This document shows positions 11,801 to 23,800 of a stretch of 53,496 nt of DNA, one piece after another. The notes beneath the pieces were generated by a model. The model saw only the letters and a program-made list of their open reading frames with translations, was not told where the DNA came from and searched no databases. How positions within the stretch are numbered: the first letter of the stretch is position 1; the number at the start of each line of letters is the position of its first letter. Origin of the DNA: Nemertoderma westbladi (Eukaryota > Xenacoelomorpha > Nemertodermatida > Nemertodermatidae); the NCBI GenBank assembly GCA_032718475.1, contig JAUCBJ010006463.1:1-53496 (forward strand), given 5' to 3'. The translations under genes were made by a program, and so were the position numbers.

Positions 11801-14800
11801 CGGTTTCCTCTATTGGTCTCCTCCCTCGGTATCCTCTTTCGGCTTCCTCTATTGGTCTCCTCCCTCGGTATCCTCTTCTGGTTTCCTCTATTGGTCTCCT
11901 TCCTCGGTATCCTCTTTCGGTTTCCTCTATTGGTATCCTCTTTCGGTTTTCTCTATTGGTCTCCTCCCTTGGTATCCTCTTTCGGTTTCCTCTATTGGTC
12001 TCCTCCCTCGGTATCCTCTTTCGGTTTCCTCTATTGGTATCCTCTTTCGGTTTTCTCTATTGGTCTCCTTCCTCGGTATCCTCTTTCGGTTTCCTCTATT
12101 GGTATCCTCTTTCGGCTTCCTCTATTGGTCTCCTCCCTCGGTATCCTCTTCTGGTTTCCTCTATTGGTCTCCTTCCTCGGTATCCTCTTTCGGTTTCCTC
12201 TATTGGTCTCCTCCCTCGGTATCCTCTTTCGGTTTCCTCTATTGGTATCCTCTTTCGGCTTCCTCTATTGGTCTCCTCCCTCGGTATCCTCTTTCGGTTT
12301 CCTCTATTGGTATCCTCTTTCGGCTTCCTCTATTGGTCTCCTCCCTCGGTATCCTCTTTCGGCTTCCTCTATTGGTCTCCTCCCTCGGTATCCTCTTTTG
12401 GTTTCCTCTATTGGTCTCCTCACTTGGTATCCTCTTTCGGTTTCCTCTATTGGTCTCCTCCCTTGGTATCCTCTTTCGGTTCCTCTATTGGTCTCCTCCC
12501 TTGGTATCCTCTTTCGGCTTCCTCTATTGGTCTCCTCCCTCGGTATCCTCTTCTGGTTTCCTCTATTGGTCTCCTTCCTCGGTATCCTCTTTTGGTTTCC
12601 TCTATTGGTCTCATCCCTTGGTATCCTCTTTTGGTTTCCTCTATTGGTCTCCTCCCTCGGTATCCTCTTTCGGTTTCCTCTATTGGTCTCCTCCCTTGGT
12701 ATCATCTTTCGGCTTCCTCTATTGGTCTCCTCCCTTGGTATCCTCTTTCGGTTTCCTCTATTGGTCTCCTCCCTTGGTATCCTCTTTCGGCTTCCTCTAT
12801 TGGTCTCCTCCCTTGGTATCATCTTTCGGCTTCCTCTATTGGTCTCCTCCCTTGGTATCCTCTTTCAGCTTCCTCTCTTGGTCTCCTCCCTTGGTATCCT
12901 CTTTCGGTTTCCTCTATTGGTCTCCTCCCTCGGTATCCTCTTTCGGTTTCCTCTATTGGTCTCCTCCCTTGGTATCATCTTTCGGCTTCCTCTATTGGTC
13001 TCCTCCCTTGGTATCCTCTTTCGGTTTCCTCTATTGGTCTCCTCCCTCGGTATCCTCTTTCGGTTTCCTCTATTGGTATCCTCTTTCGGTTTCCTCTATT
13101 GGTCTCCTCCCTCGGTATCCTCTTTCGGTTTCCTCTATTGGTCTCCTCCCTCGGTATCCTCTTTCGGTTTCCTCTATTGGTATCCTCTTTCGGTTTCCTC
13201 TATTGGTCTCCTCCCTCGGTATCCTCTTTCGGTTTCCTCTATTGGTCTCCTCCTTCGGTATCCTCTTTCGGTTTCCTCTATTGGTCTCCTCCCTTGGTAT
13301 CCTCTTTCGGTTTCCTCTATTGGTATCCTCTTTCGGCTTCCTCTATTGGTATCCTCCCTTGGTATCCTCTTTCGGTTTCCTCTATTGGTATCCTCTTTCG
13401 GCTTCCTCTATTGGTATCCTCCCTTGGTATCCTCTTTCGGTTTCCTCTATTGGTCTCCTCCCTCGGTATCCTCTTTCGGTTACCTCTATTGGTCTCCTCC
13501 CTTGGTATCCTCTTTCGGCTTCCTCTATTGGTCTCCTCCCTTGGTATCATCTTTCGGCTTCCTCTATTGGTCTCCTCCCTTGGTATCCTCTTTCAGCTTC
13601 CTCTCTTGGTCTCCTCCCTTGGTATCCTCTTTCGGTTTCCTCTATTGGTCTCCTCCCTTGGTATCCTCTTTCGGTTTCCTCTATTGGTATCCTCTTTCGG
13701 TTTCCTCTATTGGTCTCCTCCCTCGGTATCCTCTTTCGGTTTCCTCTATTGGTCTCCTCCCTCGGTATCCTCTTTCGGTTTCCTCTATTGGTATCCTCTT
13801 TCGGCTTCCTCTATTGGTATCCTCCCTTGGTATCCTCTTTCGGTTTCCTCTATTGGTCTCCTCCCTCGGTATCCTCTTTCGGTTTCCTCTATTGGTCTCC
13901 TCCCTTGGTATCCTCTTTCGGCTTCCTCTATTGGTCTCCTCCCTTGGTATCATCTTTCGGCTTCCTCTATTGGTCTCCTCCCTTGGTATCCTCTTTCAGC
14001 TTCCTCTCTTGGTCTCCTCCCTTGGTATCCTCTTTCGGTTTCCTCTATTGGTCTCCTCCCTCGGTATCCTCTTTCGGTTTCCTCTATTGGTCTCCTCCCT
14101 TGGTATCATCTTTCGGCTTCCTCTATTGGTCTCCTCCCTTGGTATCCTCTTTCGGTTTCCTCTATTGGTCTCCTCCCTTGGTATCCTCTTTCGGCTTCCT
14201 CTATTGGTCTCCTCCCTTGGTATCCTCTTTCGGTTTCCTCTATTGGTCTCCTCCCTCGGTATCCTCTTTCGGTTTCCTCTATTGGTATCCTCTTTCGGTT
14301 TCCTCTATTGGTCTCCTCCCTCGGTATCCTCTTTCGGTTTCCTCTATTGGTCTCCTCCCTCGGTATCCTCTTTCGGTTTCCTCTATTGGTATCCTCTTTC
14401 GGTTTCCTCTATTGGTCTCCTCCCTCGGTATCCTCTTTCGGTTTCCTCTATTGGTCTCCTCCCTCGGTATCCTCTTTCGGTTTCCTCTATTGGTCTCCTC
14501 CCTCGGTATCCTCTTTCGGTTTCCTCTATTGGTATCCTCTTTCGGTTTCCTCTATTGGTCTCCTCCCTCGGTATCCTCTTTCGGTTTCCTCTATTGGTCT
14601 CCTCCCTCGGTATCCTCTTTCGGTTTCCTCTATTGGTATCCTCTTTCGGTTTCCTCTATTGGTCTCCTCCCTCGGTATCCTCTTTCGGTTTCCTCTATTG
14701 GTCTCCTCCCTCGGTATCCTCTTTCGGTTTCCTCTATTGGTATCCTCTTTCGGTTTCCTCTATTGGTCTCCTCCCTCGGTATCCTCTTTCGGTTTCCTCT

Positions 14801-17800
14801 ATTGGTCTCCTCCCTCGGTATCCTCTTTCGGTTTCCTCTATTGGTCTCCTCCCTCGGTATCCTCTTTCGGTTTCCTCTATTGGTCTCCTCCCTCGGTATC
14901 CTCTTTCGGTTTCCTCTATTGGTCTCCTCCCTTGGTATCATCTTTCGGCTTCCTCTATTGGTCTCCTCCCTTGGTATCCTCTTTCGGTTTCCTCTATTGG
15001 TCTCCTCCCTTGGTATCCTCTTTCGGCTTCCTCTATTGGTCTCCTCCCTTGGTATCCTCTTTCGGTTTCCTCTATTGGTCTCCTCCCTCGGTATCCTCTT
15101 TCGGTTTCCTCTATTGGTATCCTCTTTCGGTTTCCTCTATTGGTCTCCTCCCTCGGTATCCTCTTTCAGTTTCCTCTATTGGTCTCCTCCCTCGGTATCC
15201 TCTTTCGGTTTCCTCTATTGGTATCCTCTTTCGGTTTCCTCTATTGGTCTCCTCCCTCGGTATCCTCTTTCGGTTTCCTCTATTGGTCTCCTCCCTTGGT
15301 ATCATCTTTTGGTTTCCTCTATTGGTCTCCTCCCTTGGTATCCTCTTTCGGTTTCCTCTATTGGTCTCCTCCCTTGGTATCCTCTTTCGGTTTCCTCTAT
15401 TGGTCTCCTCCCTCGGTATCCTCTTTCGGTTTCCTCTATTGGTCTCCTCCCTCGGTATCCTCTTTCGGTTTCCTCTATTGGTCTCCTCCCTCGCTATACT
15501 CTTTCGGTTTCCTCTATTGGTCTCCTCCCTCGGTATCCTCTTTCGGTTTCCTCTATTGGTCTCCTCCCTTGGTATCCTCTTTTGCTTTCCTCTATTGGTA
15601 TCCTCTTTCAGCTTCCTCTATTGGTCTCCTCCCTTGGTATCCTCTTTTGGTTTCCTCTATTGGTCTCCTCCCTTGGTATCCTCTTTTGCTTTCCTCTATT
15701 GGTATCCTCTTTCAGCTTCCTCTATTGGTCTCCTCCCTTGGTATCCTCTTTCGGTTTCCTCTATTGGTCTCCTCCCTCGGTATCCTCTTTCGGTTTCCTC
15801 TATTGGTCTCCTCCCTCGGTATCCTCTTTCGGCTTCCTCTATTGGTCTCCTCCCTCGGTATCCTCTTTCGGCTTCCTCTATTGGTCTCCTCCCTTGGTAT
15901 CCTCTTTCGGTTTCCTCTATTGGTCTCCTCCCTCGGTATCCTCTTTCGGTTTCCTCTATTGGTCTCCTCCCTCGCTATACTCTTTCGGTTTCCTCTATTG
16001 GTCTCTTCCCTCGGTATCCTCTTTCGGTTTCCTCTATTGGTCTCCTCCCTTGGTATCCTCTTTCGGCTTCCTCTATTGGTCTCCTCCCTTGGTATCCTCT
16101 TGGTTTCCTCTATTGGTCTCCTCCCTTGGTATCCTCTTTTGCTTTCCTCTATTGGTATCCTCTTTCAGCTTCCTCTATTGGTCTCCTCCCTTGGTATCCT
16201 CTTTCGGCTTCCTCTATTGGTCTCCTCCCTCGGTATCCACTTTCGGCTTCCTCTATTGGTCTCCTCCCTCGGTATCCTCTTTCGGCTTCCTCTATTGGTC
16301 TCCTCCCTTGGTATCCTCTTTCGGTTTCCTCTATTGGTCTCCTCCCTCGGTATCCTCTTTTGCTTTCCTCTATTGGTATCCTCTTTCGGTTTCCTCTATT
16401 GGTCTCCGCCCTTGGTATCCTCTTTCGGCTTCCTCTATTGGTCTCCTCCCTTGGTATCCTCTTTCGGCTTCCTCTATTGGTCTCCTCCCTTGGTATCCTC
16501 TTTCGGCTTCCTCTATTGGTCTCCTCTCTTGGTATCCTCTTGGCTTCCTCTATTGGTCTCCTCCCTTGGTATCCTCTTTCGGTTTCCTCTATTATTGGTC
16601 TCCTCCCTTGGTATCCACTTTCGGCTTCCTCTATTGGTCTCCTCCCTTGGTATCCTGTTTCGGCTTCCTCTATTGGTCTCCTCCCTCAGTATCCTCTTTC
16701 GGTTTCCTCTATTGGTCTCCTCCCTTGGTATCCTCTTTCGGTTTCCTCTATTGGTCTCCTCCCTCAGTATCCTCTTTCGGTTTCCTCTATTGGTCTCCTC
16801 CCTTGGTATCCACTTTCGGCTTCCTCTATTGGTCTCCTCCCTTGGTATCCTCTTTCGGCTTCCTCTATTGGTCTCCTCCCTTGGTATCCACTTTCGGCTT
16901 CCTCTATTGGTATCCTCCCTCAGTATCCTCTTTCGGTTTCCTCTATTGGTCTCCTCCCTTGGTATCCTCTTTCGGTTTCCTCTATTGGTCTCCTCCCTTG
17001 GTATCCTCTTTCGGTTTCCTCTATTGGTCTCCTCCCTCAGTATCCTCTTTCGGTTTCCTCTATTGGTCTCCTCCCTTGGTATCCACTTTCGGCTTCCTCT
17101 ATTGGTCTCCTCCCTTGGTATCCTCTTTCGGCTTCCTCTATTGGTCTCCTCCCTCGGTATCCTCTTTCGGTTTCCTCTATTGGTCTCCTCCCTCGGTATC
17201 CTCTTTCGGCTTCCTCTATTGGTCTCCTCCCTTGGTATCCTCTTTCGGCTTCCTCTATTGGTCTCCTCCCTTGGTATCCACTTTCGGCTTCCTCTATTGG
17301 TCTCCTCCCTTGGTATCCTCTTTCGGCTTCCTCTATTGGTCTCCTCCCTCGGTATCCTCTTTCGGTTTCCTCTATTGGTCTCCTCCCTCGGTATCCTCTT
17401 TCGGCTTCATCTATTGGTCTCCTCCCTTGGTATCCACTTTCGGCTTCCTCTATTGGTCTCCTCCCTTGGTATCCACTTTCGGCTTCCTCTATTGGTCTCC
17501 TCCCTTGGTATCCTCTTTCGGCTTCCTCTATTGGTCTCCTCCCTCGGTATCCTCTTTCGGTTTCCTCTATTGGTCTCCTCCCTTGGTATCCTCTTTCGGT
17601 TTCCTCTCTTGGTCTCCTCCCTTGGTATCCACTTTCGGCTTCCTCTATTGGTCTCCTCCCTCGGTATCCTCTTTCGGCTTCCTCTATTGGTCTCCTCCCT
17701 CAGTATCCTCTTTCGGTTTCCTCTATTGGTCTCCTCCCTTGGTATCCTCTTTCGGTTTCCTCTATTGGTCTCCTCCCTCAGTATCCTCTTTTGCTTTCCT

Positions 17801-20800
17801 CTATTGGTATCCTCTTTCGGTTTCCTCTATTGGTCTCCGCCCTTGGTATCCTCTTTCGGCTTCCTCTATTGGTCTCCTCCCTTGGTATCCTCTTTCGGCT
17901 TCCTCTATTGGTCTCCTCCCTTGGTATCCTCTTTCGGCTTCCTCTATTGGTCTCCTCTCTTGGTATCCTCTTGGCTTCCTCTATTGGTCTCCTCCCTTGG
18001 TATCCTCTTTCGGTTTCCTCTATTATTGGTCTCCTCCCTTGGTATCCACTTTCGGCTTCCTCTATTGGTCTCCTCCCTTGGTATCCTGTTTCGGCTTCCT
18101 CTATTGGTCTCCTCCCTCAGTATCCTCTTTCGGTTTCCTCTATTGGTCTCCTCCCTTGGTATCCTCTTTCGGTTTCCTCTATTGGTCTCCTCCCTCAGTA
18201 TCCTCTTTCGGTTTCCTCTATTGGTCTCCTCCCTTGGTATCCACTTTCGGCTTCCTCTATTGGTCTCCTCCCTTGGTATCCTCTTTCGGCTTCCTCTATT
18301 GGTCTCCTCCCTTGGTATCCACTTTCGGCTTCCTCTATTGGTATCCTCCCTCAGTATCCTCTTTCGGTTTCCTCTATTGGTCTCCTCCCTTGGTATCCTC
18401 TTTCGGTTTCCTCTATTGGTCTCCTCCCTTGGTATCCTCTTTCGGTTTCCTCTATTGGTCTCCTCCCTCAGTATCCTCTTTCGGTTTCCTCTATTGGTCT
18501 CCTCCCTTGGTATCCACTTTCGGCTTCCTCTATTGGTCTCCTCCCTTGGTATCCTCTTTCGGCTTCCTCTATTGGTCTCCTCCCTCGGTATCCTCTTTCG
18601 GTTTCCTCTATTGGTCTCCTCCCTCGGTATCCTCTTTCGGCTTCCTCTATTGGTCTCCTCCCTTGGTATCCTCTTTCGGCTTCCTCTATTGGTCTCCTCC
18701 CTTGGTATCCACTTTCGGCTTCCTCTATTGGTCTCCTCCCTTGGTATCCTCTTTCGGCTTCCTCTATTGGTCTCCTCCCTCGGTATCCTCTTTCGGTTTC
18801 CTCTATTGGTCTCCTCCCTCGGTATCCTCTTTCGGCTTCCTCTATTGGTCTCCTCCCTTGGTATCCACTTTCGGCTTCCTCTATTGGTCTCCTCCCTTGG
18901 TATCCACTTTCGGCTTCCTCTATTGGTCTCCTCCCTTGGTATCCTCTTTCGGCTTCCTCTATTGGTCTCCTCCCTCGGTATCCTCTTTCGGTTTCCTCTA
19001 TTGGTCTCCTCCCTTGGTATCCTCTTTCGGTTTCCTCTCTTGGTCTCCTCCCTTGGTATCCACTTTCGGCTTCCTCTATTGGTCTCCTCCCTCGGTATCC
19101 TCTTTCGGCTTCCTCTATTGGTCTCCTCCCTCGGTATCCTCTTTCGGTTTCCTCTATTGGTCTCCTCCCTCGGTATCCTCTTTCGGCTTCCTCTATTGGT
19201 CTCCTCCCTCGGTATCCTCTTTCGGCTTCCTCTATTGGTCTCCTCCCTTGGTATCCACTTTCGGCTTCCTCTATTGGTCTCCTCCCTCGGTATCCTCTTT
19301 CGGCTTCCTCTATTGGTCTCCTCCCTCGGTATCCTCTTTCGGTTTCCTCTATTGGTCTCCTCCCTTGGTATCCTCTTTTGCTTTCCTCTATTGGTATCCT
19401 CTTTCAGCTTCCTCTATTGGTCTCCGCCCTCGGTATCCTCTTTCGGTTTCCTCTATTGGTCTCCTCCCTCGGTATCCTCTTTCGGTTTCCTCTATTGGTC
19501 TCTTCCCTCGGTATCCTCTTTCGGTTTCCTCTATTGGTCTCCTCCCTTGGTATCCTCTTTTGGTTTCCTCTATTGGTATCCTCTTTCAGCTTCCTCTATT
19601 GGTCTCCTCCCTTGGTATCCTCTTTCGGTTTCCTCTCTTGGTCTCCTCCCTTGGTATCCTCTTTCGGCTTCCTCTATTGGTCTCCGCCCTCGGTATCCTC
19701 TTTCGGTTTCCTCTATTGGTCTCCTCCCTCGGTATCCTCTTTCGGCTTCCTCTATTGGTCTCCTCCCTCGGTATCCTTCTTTCGGTTTCCTCTATTGGTC
19801 TCCTCCCTTGGTATCCTCTTTTGCTTTCCTCTATTGGTATCCTCTTTCAGCTTCCTCTATTGGTCTCCGCCCTCGGTATCCTCTTTCGGTTTCCTCTATT
19901 GGTCTCCTCCCTCGGTATCCTCTTTCGGTTTCCTCTATTGGTCTCTTCCCTCGGTATCCTCTTTCGGTTTCCTCTATTGGTCTCCTCCCTTGGTATCCTC
20001 TTTTGGTTTCCTCTATTGGTATCCTCTTTCAGCTTCCTCTATTGGTCTCCTCCCTTGGTATCCTCTTTCGGTTTCCTCTCTTGGTCTCCTCCCTTGGTAT
20101 CCTCTTTCGGTTTCCTCTATTGGTCTCCTCCCTTGGTATCCTCTTTCAGCTTCCTCTCTTGGTCTCCTCCCTTGGTATCCTCTTTCGGTTTCCTCTATTG
20201 GTCTCCTCCCTTGGTATCCTCTTTTGGTTTCCTCTATTGGTCTCCTCCCTTGGTATTACCTTTCTGTTTCATCTATTGGTCTCCGCCCTTGGTATCCTCT
20301 TTCGGTTTCCTCTATTGGTCTCCTCCCTCGGTATCCTCTTTTGGTTTCCTCTATTGGTCTCCTCCCTTGGTATCCTCTTTTGGTTTCCTCTATTGGTCTC
20401 CTCCCTTGGTATCCTCTTTTGGTTTCCTCTATTGGTATCCTCTTTCAGCTTCCTCTCTTGGTCTCCTCCCTTGGTATCCTCTTTCGGTTTCCTCTATTGG
20501 TCTCCTCCCTCGGTATCCTCTTTCGGTCTCCTCCCTTGGTATCCTCTTTTGGTTTCCTCTATTGGTCTCCTCCCTTGGTATTACCTTTCTGTTTCCTCTA
20601 TTGGTCTCCGCCCTTGGTATCCTCTTTCGGTTTCCTCTATTGGTCTCCTCCCTCGGTATCCTCTTTTGGTTTCCTCTATTGGTCTCCTCCCTCGGTATCC
20701 TCTTTTGGTTTCCTCTATTGGTCTCCTCCCTTGGTATCCTCTTTTGGTTTCCTCTATTGGTCTCCTCCCTTGGTATCCTCTTTTGGTTTCCTCTATTGGT

Positions 20801-23800
20801 ATCCTCTTTCAGCTTCCTCTCTTGGTCTCCTCCCTTGGTATCCTCTTTCGGTTTCCTCTATTGGTCTCCTCCCTTGGTATCCTCTTTTGGTTTCCTCTAT
20901 TGGTCTCCTCCCTTGGTATTACCTTTCTGTTTCCTCTATTGGTCTCCGCCCTTGGTATCCTCTTTCGGTTTCCTCTATTGGTCTCCTCCCTCGGTATCCT
21001 CTTTTGGTTTCCTCTATTGGTCTCCTCCCTTGGTATTACCTTTCTGTTTCCTCTATTGGTCTCCGCCCTTGGTATCCTCTTTTGCTTTCCTCTATTGGTA
21101 TCCTCTTTCAGCTTCCTCTATTGGTCTCCTCCCTCTGTATCCTCTTTCGGTTTCCTCTATTGGTCTCCTCCCTCGGTATCCTCTTTCGGTTTCCTCTATT
21201 GCTCTCCTGCTCCTCCCTTGGTATCCTCTTTCAGCTTCCTCTATTGGTCTCCTCCCTCTGTATCCTCTTTCGGTTTCCTCTATTGGTCTCCTCCCTCGGT
21301 ATCCTCTTTCGGTTTCCTCTATTGCTCTCCTGCTCCTCCCTTGGTATCCTCTTTCAGCTTCCTCTATTTATTTTATTTCGATTATAGAATGCGTTGATGA
21401 GTCAAGTAATGTCGCGAGATGAATCCAAGATCTTAGCCGAGTATAATTCTGAGGAATTGTTGGAAAGTATAACCTCTTTTCAGGATATGGAAGACTCAGT
21501 GAATTATAAGCAACGCCAAATGGAGAATTTGCCTATGGATGTCACTCAACCTGATATTCTGCGACAACTAAAAGGTAATTCATTCCGGGGCCCTCGGATA
21601 CCGGGATTCCGGGATTCATCCCTATTCATATGCCTCATGTTTATTGTTTTGTTTACAGTACCACCTCACTGGTGTAATATAAACTAATGAAATATTATTA
21701 TGGTGTTTATTTGTAGGTAGGTTTATTTGTTATAGGAGGCTGGTTTCTCATTTCTTTGTAATGTGCATTTATTATATATTTTTTTTATAGACCGCGCCGG
21801 TGGCAGTAGATTTCAGCAGCAGTTTGACGATACAACAGTCGAGATCGAACAATTTGTTTTAGAACTGAAGAAGAGGATTTCTAAACGAGAGAAACTTATT
21901 AATTTACTGGAGAAGGGAAAGATTTACTACCAAGCGGAAGAACGCGAAGCTCAAATTGTCGCTAATGTATGTAATAATCTAATATCTTATATATATAAAT
22001 ATCGATTGTCTGTCTGTCTGTCTGTATGTCTGTCTGTATGTCTGTCTGTCTGTCTGTCTGTCTATCTGTTTGTCATCGGCTATACAATCGAACCCATCTC
22101 GATGAATCTCGCTTACTGTAGCTCGTTAGATAGGTCTCGCCCTAACTCGTTGCAACTTTATACTCAGAGCCGTCTGAAGTTCCCCCGCCCGCCGCTAGAG
22201 GGCGAATTGTCCGATGGTGGAAACCTGATATCATATTACTAATTACATATAGAGGAAAACAATCGCCATTAATTAAATAACACATTTAGTTTGTTTATAA
22301 AATAATAATATGGGTAAAAACACTAAAATCTGTGGGTAAAGTTCATCAAGTAGGCAAATATGTAGGAATTGTTCCGTTTATCAAATATCGCATAGCAGTA
22401 GGAATAAATGAGTCACTAAAACGTTGAGTTCGTATAGCTGGTAAAATATATTCACTTCTGGTAGAAGGAGCTGATTTGTTAATCTCACTAATTTCTTCCT
22501 ACCATTGTCATGTAGAGTGGGTACCCAAACAACGGCGCAGTACAAATAGATAGGCACTATATATGTTTGGAAAAGGAAAATTTTTGTTTTCCGATTAGTA
22601 AACCTAACGAAAAAACTGAACTGTCTAACCGCAAAATTAGCTTTTTTAATTACCTCAGATATGTGAACTTTAAAAGAAAAGTTGTATCAAAGTATTTTAC
22701 AGTCTTCCTACGTGGGACATTCACACCTACAATCTGTACCTGCTCATTAGCAACAGCTATCAATTCATCATTTTTCATATTAATTGGTAGAAAACAAAGC
22801 TCTTCAGATTTTTTCGGATTTATTTTCAAGTTTTTTGTTGACGATATCTCCACAAGTTCTTGAACTTTCATGATATAAATATCATTATCGACTCTACCTT
22901 TAATTGCTTGAAGTTGTCTGGTGTCATCGGAATACTTGCCTATACTTCCGTCAGAGCTCCTGATGTCGGTGTCTTTCGTGCTCATTGGGCCACCTTGATA
23001 GAGATACAGCCAGCATAGGCTGTATCTTTACGGAGTCCCAGAGTCGTCTACAGTTCTTCAGTCTACCGCTAGAGGGTGAAATGTCTGAATGTGAACATCT
23101 ACACCAATTTTGTTATTTACAATCTGTTTAAGCTGAAACTTGAAAGGCAGACATTTTACTTCACCATAAACCCCATCTTTACCAAACTGCAGCGCCGTCT
23201 ACATTTCACCAGTCCGCAGGTAGAGGGTGGATCTGAAAGTGATCATTTTCTGGAAATTTTGTTATTTACAATCTGCCTAAAGTTGAAACTTGACAGTTAT
23301 CTCTTTGGGGGTGGTGTTTTATTTAATGATGGTGTCTGTTCCGTATGCAGTTCTCCAATCTCCCACACATATTCATATATCATCTGCACGTGCACTACAA
23401 CGCTGTTACCCGAAGAGCCACGTGTGTTCCAGCCAAAGTGTTCCAGCACAAAAACACACTCCAGCCCGAACATCTCTGATGGCGAGCGTGCTACAAAGAC
23501 TTCCTCAGGAAAGCCCCAACCTCCGCACAAGTAATTATTGTCAAAGTGTGATTTCATCAATTGGACAAGAATTCCCTACAGCGATGTCACCTTTCCGACC
23601 TTACGAATTATACGCAACACGTTCCCTTGCTCCATCTGTGACGTCCGCCAGATCATCCAAGTCGGACCATTCCCAGACCTCAAGAGCTTCGTCAAGATCA
23701 AGAATGTCGGAGACCGATCGCATTCTGAGCCAGAAGGTGAGAATCCTACAATGCACTCAGGAACAAGAACAAACCAGAAAACTCAAAGAATACGAGGTCC

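Larger units (their letters stand above)
21985..23450. mobile_element. Helitron-like non-autonomous repeat, copy A (+), with nested RT relic
   Basis: It begins with a TGTC microsatellite (22006-22062) and a CATCGGCTATACAATCG block. The segment at 22157-22211 (CAGAGCCGTCTGAAG ... CGCCGCTAGAGGGCG) is almost identical, inverted, to 45958-46012. Positions 23040-23420 carry partial copies of a repeat of about 150 bp (CGCTAGAGGG, TTATTTACAATCTG, ATGCAGTTCTCCAATCTCCC) also shared with copy B at 45200-46015. Placement in the Helitron/HINE group is my inference, from the tandem central repeats and the CTAG-ending hairpin of copy B. Confidence 0.5.

Noticed and set aside
9795-21422. Three overlapping + strand open frames of about 3,780-3,875 codons
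   Set aside because: They are the same 13-residue cyclic peptide in three frames, caused by a stop-free 13/39-bp repeat within intron 2. Flanking exons splice in phase around it.
23290-23478. Extension of the coiled-coil ORF upstream of 23479
   Set aside because: This part matches the Helitron-like repeat (shared with 45240-45420), so the open frame there is probably accidental.
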